A program made the translations under genes and the position numbers. 64,000 nt of DNA from Comamonas sp. lk. GTDB lineage: Bacteria > Pseudomonadota > Gammaproteobacteria > Burkholderiales > Burkholderiaceae_C. The stretch spans positions 434,001 to 498,000 of the forward strand of contig NZ_UOOB01000002.1 of NCBI RefSeq assembly GCF_900564145.1. The letters run 5' to 3'. Positions 29,916 through 38,630 of this stretch are shown piece after piece. Each line of letters starts with the position of its first letter. Within the stretch, counting starts at the first letter, position 1. The notes beneath the pieces were generated by a model that had not been told where the DNA came from, searched no databases, and worked only from the letters and a program-made list of their open reading frames with translations.

Positions 29916-30881
29916 GTGAAACGCTCTCTCGTACTCGCCGCCCTGCTGTGTGGATCGGCTTTTGCCGCCCTGGCGCAAAACGCCAGCCGCCCCCTGTCCT
30001 TTGTGGTGCCCTACCCGGCCGGCGGGCCGCTGGATATCTCCGCGCACCTGCTCGCCCAGGGCGCACAGCAGGCACTGGGGGCCATCACGGTGGCCAACAA
30101 GCCAGGCGCCGGCGGGGCCACGGGGGTCGATCTGATTGCCAAGGCCAAGCCTCAGGACAATCTGGTGGTCATGGGCGCCGTGGCGACGCACGCCATCCTG
30201 CCCCACCTGGGCACGCCCCTGCCCTATGACGCTCAAAAGGATTTCAAGCCGCTGATTCTGGTGGCACGCGTTCCCAACGTGCTGGTGCTGACCAAGGCCA
30301 GAGCCACGGAGTTGAAGCTGCAGACAACGGCCAATCTGGTGGCCTTTCTCAAGGCCCATCCCAACGGTCTGAAGATGGGCTCGGCCGGCAACGGCAGTGT
30401 GGGCCATATTGCTGGCGAGATGCTCAAGGCGCTGGCCAATCTGCGCATGGTCAACCAGCAATACGCCGGGGCGGCAGCGGCGCAAAAAGCCTTGCTCAGC
30501 GGCGAGGTGGATCTGGTGTTCGACAACCTGGCCTCGGCTCTGCCGCTGATCCAGTCGGGCGAGCTGGTGGCCCTGTCGGTCACCACGCCGGATCGCAATA
30601 TCGCGCTGCGCGACGTGCCCAGCCTGAACGAAGCGGTTCCCGGCTTTGACGTGGCCACCTGGTTTGGCGTGTTTGCCCCCGCCAGCCTGCCCGACAAGGA
30701 TGCGCAGAACTATGCACGGGCTTTTCAGGCCGCACTGGCCGACCCCAAATACAAGGACCAGTACCGCAAGATGGGCATTGCCCCGGAAGACATGCGTCTG
30801 CAGGAGTTCGCAGACTTTGTGAAACGCGAAAACCGTAAATTTCAGTTTTTGATCAGCGCAACCAAGATCAAGGCCAGCTGA
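29916..30881 (+). CDS. Bug-family periplasmic solute receptor
   Basis: A 321-residue tripartite-tricarboxylate-transporter receptor (Bug/TctC family). A signal peptide (MKRSLVLAALLCGSAFAALA) is followed by the family opening PLSFVVPYPAGGPLDISAHL, then GAGGATGVDLIAKAKP, GSAGNGSVGHIAGEM and a C-terminal MGIAPEDMRLQEFADFVKRE. The start is GTG 29916. No TctA/TctB membrane genes are nearby, as is usual for the expanded Bug families of betaproteobacteria. Its place between hpd and phhA suggests an aromatic or aromatic-derived acid as ligand, but this is inference. Confidence 0.9.
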   Translation: MKRSLVLAALLCGSAFAALAQNASRPLSFVVPYPAGGPLDISAHLLAQGAQQALGAITVANKPGAGGATGVDLIAKAKPQDNLVVMGAVATHAILPHLGTPLPYDAQKDFKPLILVARVPNVLVLTKARATELKLQTTANLVAFLKAHPNGLKMGSAGNGSVGHIAGEMLKALANLRMVNQQYAGAAAAQKALLSGEVDLVFDNLASALPLIQSGELVALSVTTPDRNIALRDVPSLNEAVPGFDVATWFGVFAPASLPDKDAQNYARAFQAALADPKYKDQYRKMGIAPEDMRLQEFADFVKRENRKFQFLISATKIKAS

Positions 30882-30933
30882 GCCCTTGCAGCGAGCGAGC
30901 GGCTTGGCCGGTTTGTGAATGCATCAGGAGAAC

Positions 30934-31788
30934 ATGATGGGACAAGCACCCGTGGTTTATGGCCAGTCCGACCGCCCGCCGCGCGGCGATTACAGCCGAG
31001 CCAAAGAAGACTACACCTGTGCGCAGGATTACGCGGCCTATACCGAGGCCGATCACAGCACTTATCACCGACTGTACGAACGTCAGAGTGCGCTGCTGCC
31101 CGGCCTGGCCAGCCAGCACTTCATTGACGCCCTGCCGGCGCTGGGCGCCAAGGAGCGCATTCCGCGCTTTGAGGAAGTCAACGAGCGGCTGTACAAGGCC
31201 ACGGGCTGGGAGATCGTGGGCGTGCCCGGTCTGATTCCCGAAGTGCCGTTCTTCTCGCTGTTGGCCCAGCGCAAGTTCCCGGTCACGGACTGGATTCGAC
31301 GCCCGGAGGAGTTCGAGTACATCGTCGAGCCCGACATCTTTCACGATCTGTTCGGCCATATCCCCTTGCTTTTCAACCCGGTGATTGCCGACTTCGTTCA
31401 GGCCTACGGCCAGGGCGGACTGAAAGCGGCCGAGCTGGGCGCTTGCGAGATGCTCTCGCGTCTGTACTGGTACACCATCGAATTCGGGCTGATTCGTGAA
31501 AGCGGCGGCGTGCGCGCCTATGGCGCCGGCATCCTGAGTTCAGCCGGCGAGCTGAACTACAGCGTGACCAGCCCCGAGCCCCATCGCCTGCCGCTGGAGC
31601 TGGAACGCGCCATGCGCACGCTCTACAAGATCGACACCTACCAGCAGACCTATTTCGTCATCGACGACATGCAGCAGCTGCTGGACCTGGCCAACGCCGA
31701 CTTTGCCCCGCTGTATGCGCAGCTGCGCCAGCAACCCACCATAGGCGCCAAGCAATTGCTACCGGGCGAGCAGTTGATTCCGGTCTGA
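30934..31788 (+). CDS. phhA: Phenylalanine 4-hydroxylase
   Basis: The monomeric bacterial hydroxylase makes tyrosine from phenylalanine with Fe(II) and a pterin cofactor. The Fe ligands are the two His of FHDLFGHIPL and the Glu of WYTIEFGL. Other family blocks are RIPRFEEVNERLYKATGW, VPGLIPEVPFFSLLA and GAGILSSAGEL. An AGGAG at 30926-30930 favours ATG 30934 or 30937 over the in-frame ATG 30919, which lies before it. The pterin carbinolamine dehydratase gene (phhB) is not in the window. The gene follows hpd and the Bug gene on the same strand. Confidence 0.95.
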   Translation: MMGQAPVVYGQSDRPPRGDYSRAKEDYTCAQDYAAYTEADHSTYHRLYERQSALLPGLASQHFIDALPALGAKERIPRFEEVNERLYKATGWEIVGVPGLIPEVPFFSLLAQRKFPVTDWIRRPEEFEYIVEPDIFHDLFGHIPLLFNPVIADFVQAYGQGGLKAAELGACEMLSRLYWYTIEFGLIRESGGVRAYGAGILSSAGELNYSVTSPEPHRLPLELERAMRTLYKIDTYQQTYFVIDDMQQLLDLANADFAPLYAQLRQQPTIGAKQLLPGEQLIPV

Positions 31789-31824
31789 GCGGCGCGCCAG
31801 GCGCCAGCGATGGAATTCAAGCAA

Positions 31825-31866
31825 AATTCGGCTCTAGTGGCTATGAATAAAGCGCATAAAGCTATC
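31825..31866 (-). repeat. Degenerate intergenic repeat, copy 4 (after phhA)
   Basis: Read on the minus strand it gives GATAGCTTTATGCGCTTTAT then AGCCACTAGAGCC, matching copies 1-3. It is followed by an eight-base inverted repeat AAAGCTAT/ATAGCTTT (31858-31880) that may act as a weak terminator for phhA. Confidence 0.45.
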
Positions 31867-32010
31867 AAATAAATAGCTTTATGCCGCAAGCCGCCGCCAT
31901 TGCAACTACGCAGCGCCTGACGCTCTGCGCTACAGATTGAAACCCTGCCGGCCTCACACACCCTATAGTGACTGTGGCCGCGCCCTCAGGCGCTCACTTT
32001 CATTTCTCAC

Positions 32011-34458
32011 ATGCACCAACGCCTTACCCGCTTGCTGCGCTGGTTTCTGGCGCTGCATCTTTGTATCGGCATGGCCTTCGCGGCCGAGCCCTCCTTGCTG
32101 GCCGACGCTCAGTCCGAGCCCTCCGAAAAAATCAGCAGCGCTGTCGCTGCCATGGAGCAGATCCGCAAGTCGCTGGACGATGCAGATGCGCCCGAGACAC
32201 TGCAGTCGCTTTCGGAAAAATCTCTCAAGACCAAGCGCGATGCCGATGCTGCCGTGACGGCGCTGGAGCCCTTGCTCAAACAACTGGATGCCCGCATTGC
32301 ACAGCTGGGCCCGGTGACCGAAGGAGCGGTGGAGGACAGCGAAATTCGCACACAGCGCAAAGAGCTGGACGCGCTGCGCAGCGATCTGGACTCCTCCATC
32401 AAACGCGGCAAGTTGCTGTCCATTGAAGCGCAGCAGACCTCGGACTCCATAGAGAAAATGCGCACCCAGCAGTTCAATGCGCAAATTGCCCGCAAGGTGG
32501 CCTCCCCCCTGTCTCCCTCGCTATGGAAACAGTTTGCCGAGCATGTGCCTGTGGACCTGCAGCGCGTGGCCGGCCTGTACCGCCAGGGTCAGACGACTTT
32601 CGCTGCGGCCATTGAAAAAGATGGCTGGTCCACGCCGCTGCTGGGCCTGCTGGGTGCCCTGGTGCTGATGTTTCCTCTGCGCATGTGGCTGCGCCATGCC
32701 GGGCGTCAGTTTGCGATGTCGGAAAAAGCACCGGACGCCCGTTTGCGCCGCACCGGCCTGGCCGTATGGTTGCTGCTGGTCGGCACCCTGCTGCCCGGAC
32801 TGGCCAGTCTGGTGTTCATCGAATGCCTGCGCTCCATCGATGCGATTGCACCGCGCCTGCAAAGCGTGGCGGACGCCTGGATCAAGTCCTCGTTTGTGGC
32901 GGCTTTCTTCCTCTCCGTCAGCGCCTGCATGCTGATGCCCAAGCGCCCTTCATGGCGACTGCTCAACATCGACGATATTGCCGCACCCGCCCTGACCCGC
33001 TTTGCCTGGGGTGCAGCATTTATGACCTGGTTTGCCATGCTGCTCAACGCACTGAGCATTGCGGCGCGTACCAGTGCCGTAACCACGGTGGCTCTGGATG
33101 GACTGATTGCACTGACCTATGTGGCCCTCATCGCGACGGTGCTGGTCACCCTCAAAAAGCAGCGCCAGCGGCACAACGCCATGGCCGAGGAAAAAGCACA
33201 GAACGCCGAATCCAGTCATCCCGTGCAGCGTGGCGGCTGGCTGATGCTGGCCTGGCTGGGTGGGCATATCACGGTGCTGGCGGCACTGATTGCAGCGCTG
33301 CTGGGCTATCTGAACTTCTCGGTGTTCGTGGCCACGCAAATGGTGTGGATCACCGTGGTGGTGCTGGCCACCACGCTGCTCATGAAGTTTGCCGATGACT
33401 TCTTTACCTGGTTGCTTTCGGCGGAGAGCCGTAGCGGACGCGCCATCGCCCAGGGCACGGGCATACGCGCCGCACGTGTGGAGCAAGCCGGCGTGCTGCT
33501 TTCGGCCCTGGTGCGTGTGGCACTGTTGCTGGGCGGCCTTGCAGCACTGACCGCACCGTTTGGCAATTCCAGCAGCTTGCTGAGCATGGGCGACTCCGTG
33601 GCCCAAGGCCTGACCATAGGCGGCACCGTGCTCAAGCCTTTTGCCGTGGTGCGTGCCATCGTCGTGGCCGTGATCGGCTGGACCATCTTCAGCACCTTGC
33701 AGCACTGGCTGGTGGAGACCTACCTGCCCAGGACCGAGCTGGACATAGGCGCACGCAACTCCATCAGCACCGTGGCCCGCTATGTGGGAATCACGCTGGC
33801 CGTGCTCTGGACGCTGGCCGCCCTTGGCATAGGCTTTGAAAAACTGGCTCTGGTGGCCAGTGCACTGTCCGTCGGTATCGGTTTTGGTCTGCAGGCGATT
33901 ACGCAGAACTTTGTCTCCGGCCTCATCTTGCTGGCCGAGCGGCCCGTAAAAATCGGCGACCGCGTGCGTATCGGCGATCAGGTGGGCGATATCCGCCGCA
34001 TCAGCGTGCGCGCCACCGAGATCCAGACCGATGACAAGGCCACGCTCATCGTGCCCAACTCCGAGCTGATCACCAAGCCCGTGCAGAACCTGACCATGGA
34101 CGGCGCGCTGGGTCGCATCTCCATGGCGTTTTCCGTGCCTTTGAGCACCGACATCGTGCGCCTGAAGTCCATTGTTCTGGGCATTTATGCGGCACACGAA
34201 GCCGTGCTGGAAAACCCCGTTCCCGCCATGTATGTGGACTCCCTCAACGGCAGCGTGGTGAACATCACCAGCTTTGGCCATGTCTCCAGCCCGCGCAATG
34301 TCTACGGCACACGCAGCGATCTGCTGTTCGAATTGCTCAAGCAGACCGCCGAGCAAGGCATTGCCCTGGTGTCTGCCACCGACATCCACGTGATCCGCGA
34401 CCGGGCTGCGCCAGTCGCTCCTGCTGCGGAAGTGCAGACCAAGGCAGATCCTGCTTAA
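32011..34458 (+). CDS. DUF3772-type mechanosensitive channel (MscS superfamily)
   Basis: An 815-residue inner-membrane channel protein. A signal peptide (to ~residue 28) precedes a periplasmic, coiled-coil-rich DUF3772 region (~40-190) and about ten membrane segments. The C-terminal MscS core contains GIGFGLQAITQNFVSGLILL, then ERPVKIGDRVRIGDQVGDIR and TLIVPNSELITKPVQN. Large MscS paralogues of this type (MscK/YbdG-like in layout) release solutes on hypo-osmotic shock. The start ATG 32011 has only a weak ribosome-binding site. The stop overlaps, tail to tail, the stop of the lipase-like gene on the other strand. Confidence 0.9.
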   Translation: MHQRLTRLLRWFLALHLCIGMAFAAEPSLLADAQSEPSEKISSAVAAMEQIRKSLDDADAPETLQSLSEKSLKTKRDADAAVTALEPLLKQLDARIAQLGPVTEGAVEDSEIRTQRKELDALRSDLDSSIKRGKLLSIEAQQTSDSIEKMRTQQFNAQIARKVASPLSPSLWKQFAEHVPVDLQRVAGLYRQGQTTFAAAIEKDGWSTPLLGLLGALVLMFPLRMWLRHAGRQFAMSEKAPDARLRRTGLAVWLLLVGTLLPGLASLVFIECLRSIDAIAPRLQSVADAWIKSSFVAAFFLSVSACMLMPKRPSWRLLNIDDIAAPALTRFAWGAAFMTWFAMLLNALSIAARTSAVTTVALDGLIALTYVALIATVLVTLKKQRQRHNAMAEEKAQNAESSHPVQRGGWLMLAWLGGHITVLAALIAALLGYLNFSVFVATQMVWITVVVLATTLLMKFADDFFTWLLSAESRSGRAIAQGTGIRAARVEQAGVLLSALVRVALLLGGLAALTAPFGNSSSLLSMGDSVAQGLTIGGTVLKPFAVVRAIVVAVIGWTIFSTLQHWLVETYLPRTELDIGARNSISTVARYVGITLAVLWTLAALGIGFEKLALVASALSVGIGFGLQAITQNFVSGLILLAERPVKIGDRVRIGDQVGDIRRISVRATEIQTDDKATLIVPNSELITKPVQNLTMDGALGRISMAFSVPLSTDIVRLKSIVLGIYAAHEAVLENPVPAMYVDSLNGSVVNITSFGHVSSPRNVYGTRSDLLFELLKQTAEQGIALVSATDIHVIRDRAAPVAPAAEVQTKADPA

Positions 34459-35381
34459 ACAGCCGCCTGCAGACACAGCTGCGCATGGGTTTGCAGGCAA
34501 GCCCGCCACAGCCGCTCGTCAAACAGCAGCTGCATATGGGCGACGTCTTCCAACAGGTGCTGCTCGGCACCTGGCAGCAGGGCCAGATCAGACGGGAAAA
34601 CAATGTTGTCGCTGCGGCTGGCCCAGCAGCTAAAACGCACAGCGTCCGGCGGCCAGCCCAGCCTGTCGATCCAGTCACTGCCCTCGCGCATATCGCGTGC
34701 CGGCAAGCGACGGGCAAAGCGGGCCAGCCATGCGCCCCGGTGCGGAGTCGCCACCGTGATCACATGGGCTGCCTGGGCCACTTGCTGCTCGGCAGACAAG
34801 GTATTGAGCCAGGCCCGTACCACCAAGCCGCCCATGCTGTGCGCAACAATCAGCGGCGCTCGGCCGGTGGCCTTCATCATGCGCTGCACGCTGGCCGCCA
34901 GATCGGCCACCATGGCATCCATGGGCGCGCCCTGCGCGGGCTCCAGCGTCACAGCGGTGCAGGCAATCCCCAGCTTCTTGAGCTTGCGCAGCCACGGTGC
35001 CCAGACGGCGCGATTGCAAAAATAGCCATGCACCAGCACCAGACCGACCGGCTGCTGCGGGCTGCAACTCCAGCCATCAGCTTCAGCCTGTGCCCTGAAC
35101 GGCATGCGCCAGCCAAACACCTGCAGCGACAAAAGCCACTCGTTCGCCCAGGCGCGCACCAGCACCACGGCGGGCGGCAAAAGCAGGCCACGCTGTGCGC
35201 AGACACGGCGCATCAGCAGCATTTGCGAACCCAGGTGCAGCGCCACCACCACGAACGGCCAGACAAAGCCCGCCAGCGCCAAGATTGGCGAGTGCTGCCA
35301 GCACCAGAGACTCCACCCCAGAGCCAGCATGGCATTGCAAAGTACGACGGCTTGCCAGATTCTTGCGTTCACAGATTCCAT
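34455..35381 (-). CDS. Lipase-like alpha/beta hydrolase
   Basis: About 308 residues starting MESVNARIWQAVVLCNAM. Two to three N-terminal hydrophobic segments (~5-55) are followed by an alpha/beta-hydrolase fold with the oxyanion segment LVLVHGYFCNRAVW and the nucleophile elbow IVAHSMGGLVVRAWL (Ser of HSMGG). A later ATPHRGAWLARF and a final His region (EQHLLEDVAHMQLL) fit triacylglycerol-lipase-like enzymes. ATG 35381 touches an AGGAG; GTG 35372 sits nine bases after it and may be the true start. An inner-membrane-anchored esterase is likely; the substrate is unknown. Confidence 0.82.
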   Translation of the reverse strand: MESVNARIWQAVVLCNAMLALGWSLWCWQHSPILALAGFVWPFVVVALHLGSQMLLMRRVCAQRGLLLPPAVVLVRAWANEWLLSLQVFGWRMPFRAQAEADGWSCSPQQPVGLVLVHGYFCNRAVWAPWLRKLKKLGIACTAVTLEPAQGAPMDAMVADLAASVQRMMKATGRAPLIVAHSMGGLVVRAWLNTLSAEQQVAQAAHVITVATPHRGAWLARFARRLPARDMREGSDWIDRLGWPPDAVRFSCWASRSDNIVFPSDLALLPGAEQHLLEDVAHMQLLFDERLWRACLQTHAQLCLQAAV

Positions 35382-35585
35382 CTCCTGCATGCACGCTACC
35401 AGAGAGTCGCCCAGGCAGCAGTCCCTAGGACAAGCCCCGGTAGACCCTGAAAAACTCCCTGACAGAATCTGCGCAACAGCTGCGCCCACGGGAGGCAGCG
35501 CGCAAATTCAGGGCTCTCTTGCTATCTCTTTGTATGCAATCAGCCAAACGGTGATTCAGGCCGGCTGGCTTAACCAGGGATCTTT

Positions 35586-37283
35586 ATGGACGCAGCACCG
35601 TGGCTCAAGAACTACCCCCCCAATGTGCCCCATGAGGTGCATCCGGAGCAGTACCGTTCCCTGGTGCACTTGCTGGAAGACTCTTTTACCCAGCATGCAG
35701 AGCGTCCGTTCTCTGTCTGCATGGACCGCTGGATGAGCTATGGCGAGCTCAATCAGCTCTCCACCCAGATGGGAGCCTGGTTGCAAAGCCTGGGTCTCGA
35801 GCCCGATGCCCGCGTGGCCATCATGCTGCCCAATATTCCCCAATTTTCCGTGAGCATGGCCGGCGTTCTGCGCGCGGGCTTCACCTGCGTGAACGTGAAC
35901 CCCCTCTACACGGCACGCGAGCTAGAGCATCAGCTCAAAGACTCGGGTGCCACGGCCATCATCATTCTGGAAAACTTTGCCCACACCCTGGCCGATGTAC
36001 TGGAGCGCACCTCCATACGTCACATCTGCCTGACCGCCATGGGCGACCAGCTGGGCGGTGCCTTCGGCAGCTGGATCACCTTTGCCGTGCGCAATCTGGC
36101 CAAGATGGTGCCGGCATTTGACCTGCCGCTGGGCAGCGGCCCCAGCAGCCGACAGGTCACCCCGTTCAAACAGGCGCTTGCCCAGGGCGCACAGCGCACG
36201 CTCAAGCCCAGCACTGCCACTCTGGATTCCGTGGCCTTTCTTCAGTACACGGGCGGCACCACAGGCCTGTCCAAAGGCGCGGTGCTTACGCACCGCAACA
36301 TCGTGGCGGCTGCGCTGCAGGCCCATGCCTGGTTCACGCCGGCACTCGACGGCAAGGTGAAGGGCAATGAAACCCACATCATTGCCGCACTGCCGCTCTA
36401 TCACATCTTCGCGCTCACCGTCTGTCTGTTTGCCATGCGACTGGGCGCCAGTCTGAGCCTGGTACCCAACCCGCGCGACATTCCCAAGTTTGTGAAAGTG
36501 CTGGGACAGCGCCCCTATCACATACTGCCGGCCGTCAACACCTTGTTCAACGCGCTGCTCAATAACGCGCAGTTCCGTCGGCTCGATTTTTCGCAGCTGC
36601 GCATTTCGCAGGCCGGCGGCATGGCGGCCTCGGAAGGCACGGCCCGGCAGTGGCAGCAGGTCACCGGCAGCGCCATGATCGAAGGCTGGGGCATGAGCGA
36701 GACCTGCGCCATAGGCACCAACAATCCGGTGACCAATGATCACTTCAGCGCCACCATAGGTCTGCCTCTTCCCGGGATTTCCGTAGCCATCAAGGATGAC
36801 GAGGGCAACAGTCTGCCCATAGGCGAGTCGGGAGAGCTGTGCATCAAGGGGGCGAATGTCATGCGCGGCTATTACAACCAGCCGGTGGAAACGGCCAAGG
36901 CCTTCACGGCCGACGGCTATATGCGTACCGGCGATATAGGCGTGCTCGATGTCGAAGGCTTTACCCGCATCATTGACCGCAAGAAAGACATGATGGTGGT
37001 CAGCGGCTTCAACGTCTATCCCAACGAGCTGGAGAACGTGATCTCCTTGTGCCCCGGCGTGCTGGAATGCGCGGCTGTGGGCGTGAAGGACGAGCGCCAG
37101 GGCGAATCCATCAAGGTCTATGTGGTGCGCAGCGATCCATCCCTCACCGAAGACCGGGTCATGCGCTACTGCCAGGAGCAGCTCACGGGCTACAAGCGCC
37201 CCCGCTTCATCGAGTTTCGCGACGAGCTGCCCAAGACCAATGTGGGCAAGATCCTGAGGCGCGAGCTGCGCGACAAGCCCTGA
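35586..37283 (+). CDS. fadD: Long-chain fatty acid-CoA ligase
   Basis: A 565-residue adenylate-forming enzyme that activates long-chain fatty acids to acyl-CoA. The ATP/AMP motif is QYTGGTTGLSKGAVLTHRN, followed by GWGMSETCAIGTNN, the FadD-type signature GYMRTGDIGVLDVEGFTRII DRKKD (split here for length) and VSGFNVYPNELENVI; the catalytic Lys lies in the final KTNVGKILRREL. AGGGA precedes ATG 35586. The overall length and motifs match FadD. Confidence 0.93.
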   Translation: MDAAPWLKNYPPNVPHEVHPEQYRSLVHLLEDSFTQHAERPFSVCMDRWMSYGELNQLSTQMGAWLQSLGLEPDARVAIMLPNIPQFSVSMAGVLRAGFTCVNVNPLYTARELEHQLKDSGATAIIILENFAHTLADVLERTSIRHICLTAMGDQLGGAFGSWITFAVRNLAKMVPAFDLPLGSGPSSRQVTPFKQALAQGAQRTLKPSTATLDSVAFLQYTGGTTGLSKGAVLTHRNIVAAALQAHAWFTPALDGKVKGNETHIIAALPLYHIFALTVCLFAMRLGASLSLVPNPRDIPKFVKVLGQRPYHILPAVNTLFNALLNNAQFRRLDFSQLRISQAGGMAASEGTARQWQQVTGSAMIEGWGMSETCAIGTNNPVTNDHFSATIGLPLPGISVAIKDDEGNSLPIGESGELCIKGANVMRGYYNQPVETAKAFTADGYMRTGDIGVLDVEGFTRIIDRKKDMMVVSGFNVYPNELENVISLCPGVLECAAVGVKDERQGESIKVYVVRSDPSLTEDRVMRYCQEQLTGYKRPRFIEFRDELPKTNVGKILRRELRDKP

Positions 37284-37335
37284 CTTCATCTTTTCGAGAA
37301 AAAACGCGAGTTTTCCAAAAGGTCAAAAATAATGC

Positions 37336-37344
37336 TGCTAGAAT
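37336..37344 (+). promoter_or_regulatory. Extended -10 promoter of the tRNA-Val pair
   Basis: TGCTAGAAT is an extended -10 (TGnTAGAAT) ending 10 bases before the first tRNA. No good -35 is seen at 17 bases, which is acceptable for an extended -10 promoter. Confidence 0.5.
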
Positions 37345-37354
37345 AGCGTTCTTC

Positions 37355-37429
37355 GGGTGATTAGCTCAGCGGTAGAGCACTGCCTTCACACGGCAGGGGT
37401 CACATGTTCGATCCATGTATCACCCACCA
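37355..37429 (+). tRNA. tRNA-Val(CAC), copy 1
   Basis: A complete 75-base cloverleaf with encoded CCA. The acceptor stem is GGGTGAT/ATCACCC, the D stem GCTC/GAGC, the anticodon stem CTGCC/GGCAG with loop TTCACAC (anticodon CAC), and the T loop TTCGATC. Five bases separate it from copy 2, so the two share a precursor. Confidence 0.97.
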
Positions 37430-37434
37430 TTTTT

Positions 37435-37509
37435 GCGCGATTAGCTCAGCGGTAGAGCACTGCCTTCACACGGCAGGGGTCACATGTTCGATCCATGTAT
37501 CGCGCACCA
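37435..37509 (+). tRNA. tRNA-Val(CAC), copy 2 with a different acceptor stem
   Basis: A 75-base tRNA with encoded CCA and anticodon CAC. The body is identical to copy 1, but the acceptor stem is GCGCGAT/ATCGCGC: three base pairs (2-71, 3-70, 4-69) differ, with both strands changed together so pairing is kept. Confidence 0.97.
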
Positions 37510-37516
37510 AATAAAA

Positions 37517-37553
37517 GCCTCTTGAATCAACGATTCAAGAGGCTTTTTGTTTT
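37517..37553 (+). terminator. Rho-independent terminator of the tRNA operon
   Basis: A perfect 12-base stem GCCTCTTGAATC/GATTCAAGAGGC with an AAC loop is followed by TTTTTGTTTT. It starts seven bases after tRNA copy 2 and may also act on rrtA transcripts because an A-run precedes it. Confidence 0.93.
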
Positions 37554-37593
37554 GCTGTACCTGAGCTTCATCCGGTGGAGCACCGCCTAGCGG

Positions 37594-38196
37594 CTATTGA
37601 GTCAATTCACGGCCACGCAACTGACGGCTACAGCCTGTCAGCGCACCCAGAATGCCGCCCAGAACTCCAAACCAGTGCGCCTGGGTAACGATGTATCCAC
37701 CGATCAGCCTTTGCTCGCGCAAATCGGGGCCGACCCAGGACTGCCAGCCCAGCCAACCCATCACTACAAGCAGCACCATGGCGGCCATGCCATCGCGATG
37801 TAGCAGCACCGGGGGCAGCAGCATCCAGACAATCAAACCGTAAAGCACGCCGGACAGGCCGACATAGTCATTGACTTGGGGCGAAATGCCCCACAGCAGC
37901 AGCGAGACCATAGCTCCAAGCACAGCCATGCTCGTGAGCAATCGCCGCACTGTCCACATGGCATCGGCCAGCGCGCAACATAACAACAGGCCACAGGCAT
38001 TGATTGCCATGTGAGCCCAGCTCAGATGCACCCAGTGGGCCGTCAGCATCCGCCACCATTGCCCTAATGCCTGGGCCTGCACCTCATAGCGCAGCAGCTC
38101 TCGCCAAGACAGTGGCAAAGCCTGTAGCACAGTCATCAACAAACACAGCGCCAGCGCACACGGCCACAGCGCAAAAGGGCCGGGGCCGGGCCTCAT
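37594..38196 (-). CDS. rrtA: Rhombosortase (rhomboid-family protease for GlyGly-CTERM proteins)
   Basis: A 200-residue, six-segment rhomboid of the short rhombosortase type. The expected intramembrane dyad is Ser115 (VGLSGVLYG) and His174 (AHWFGVLGG); the conserved WRMLTAHWVHLSWAHMAIN segment carries the His/Asn positions of the oxyanion region. Rhombosortases cleave the C-terminal GlyGly-CTERM tail of proteins exported by type II secretion (shown for Vibrio VesB). Its start overlaps ybaN by four bases, and two proteins with such tails are encoded about 2-5 kb upstream in the same string. The family call is strong; the pairing is inferred. Confidence 0.88.
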   Translation of the reverse strand: MRPGPGPFALWPCALALCLLMTVLQALPLSWRELLRYEVQAQALGQWWRMLTAHWVHLSWAHMAINACGLLLCCALADAMWTVRRLLTSMAVLGAMVSLLLWGISPQVNDYVGLSGVLYGLIVWMLLPPVLLHRDGMAAMVLLVVMGWLGWQSWVGPDLREQRLIGGYIVTQAHWFGVLGGILGALTGCSRQLRGRELTQ

Positions 38197-38627
38197 GCCT
38201 CAGGCTCTGGCCTCAGCCATAGCCAAACCAGCACGCAGGCCATGACAGCCAGCGCCAAACCGGTCAGCCATGGTTTTTCGGACAGATGGAAAATCAGCGC
38301 GGAGCTAAACAGCATGCTGACGCTTGCAGTCCATTTGACACGGCGGCTCACCTGCCCTCCCTCATCCCAGTTGCGCAATATGGGCCCGAACGTGGAGTGC
38401 GCATAGAGCCAGCCATGCAGTCTTGGCGAGCTGCGCATGGCGGCCCATGCCGCCATCAGGATGAAGACGGTTGTGGGCATGCCGGGCACCACGGCACCAA
38501 TCAAGCCCAGTACCACGCACAGCACAGCAAACGCCATCAAAAGACAGCGCAAAGGCAGGGACAGAGGCCGTGGGCTGGCAGCCTTTTCTGCGGATGACGT
38601 TTCGGGCGAGGAAGAAGGATCTGTCAT
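38193..38627 (-). CDS. ybaN: YbaN/DUF454 inner-membrane protein
   Basis: A 144-residue protein with a Ser/Pro-rich N-terminus and three or four membrane helices. The DUF454 signature is clear: LGLIGAVVPGMPTTVFILMA, AAMRSSPRLHGWLYAHSTFG and GPILRNWDEGGQVSRRVKW. The biochemical role of the family is unknown. It starts three bases after the gspN stop and overlaps rrtA by four, so it is tightly coupled to the gene string that includes heme oxygenase and the heme-type receptor. Confidence 0.9.
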   Translation of the reverse strand: MTDPSSSPETSSAEKAASPRPLSLPLRCLLMAFAVLCVVLGLIGAVVPGMPTTVFILMAAWAAMRSSPRLHGWLYAHSTFGPILRNWDEGGQVSRRVKWTASVSMLFSSALIFHLSEKPWLTGLALAVMACVLVWLWLRPEPEA

Positions 38628-38630
38628 GAG

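Noticed and set aside
28585..30075. Minus-strand ORF of 496 codons across hpd
   Set aside because: Antisense shadow; hpd on the plus strand has all metal ligands and correct length.
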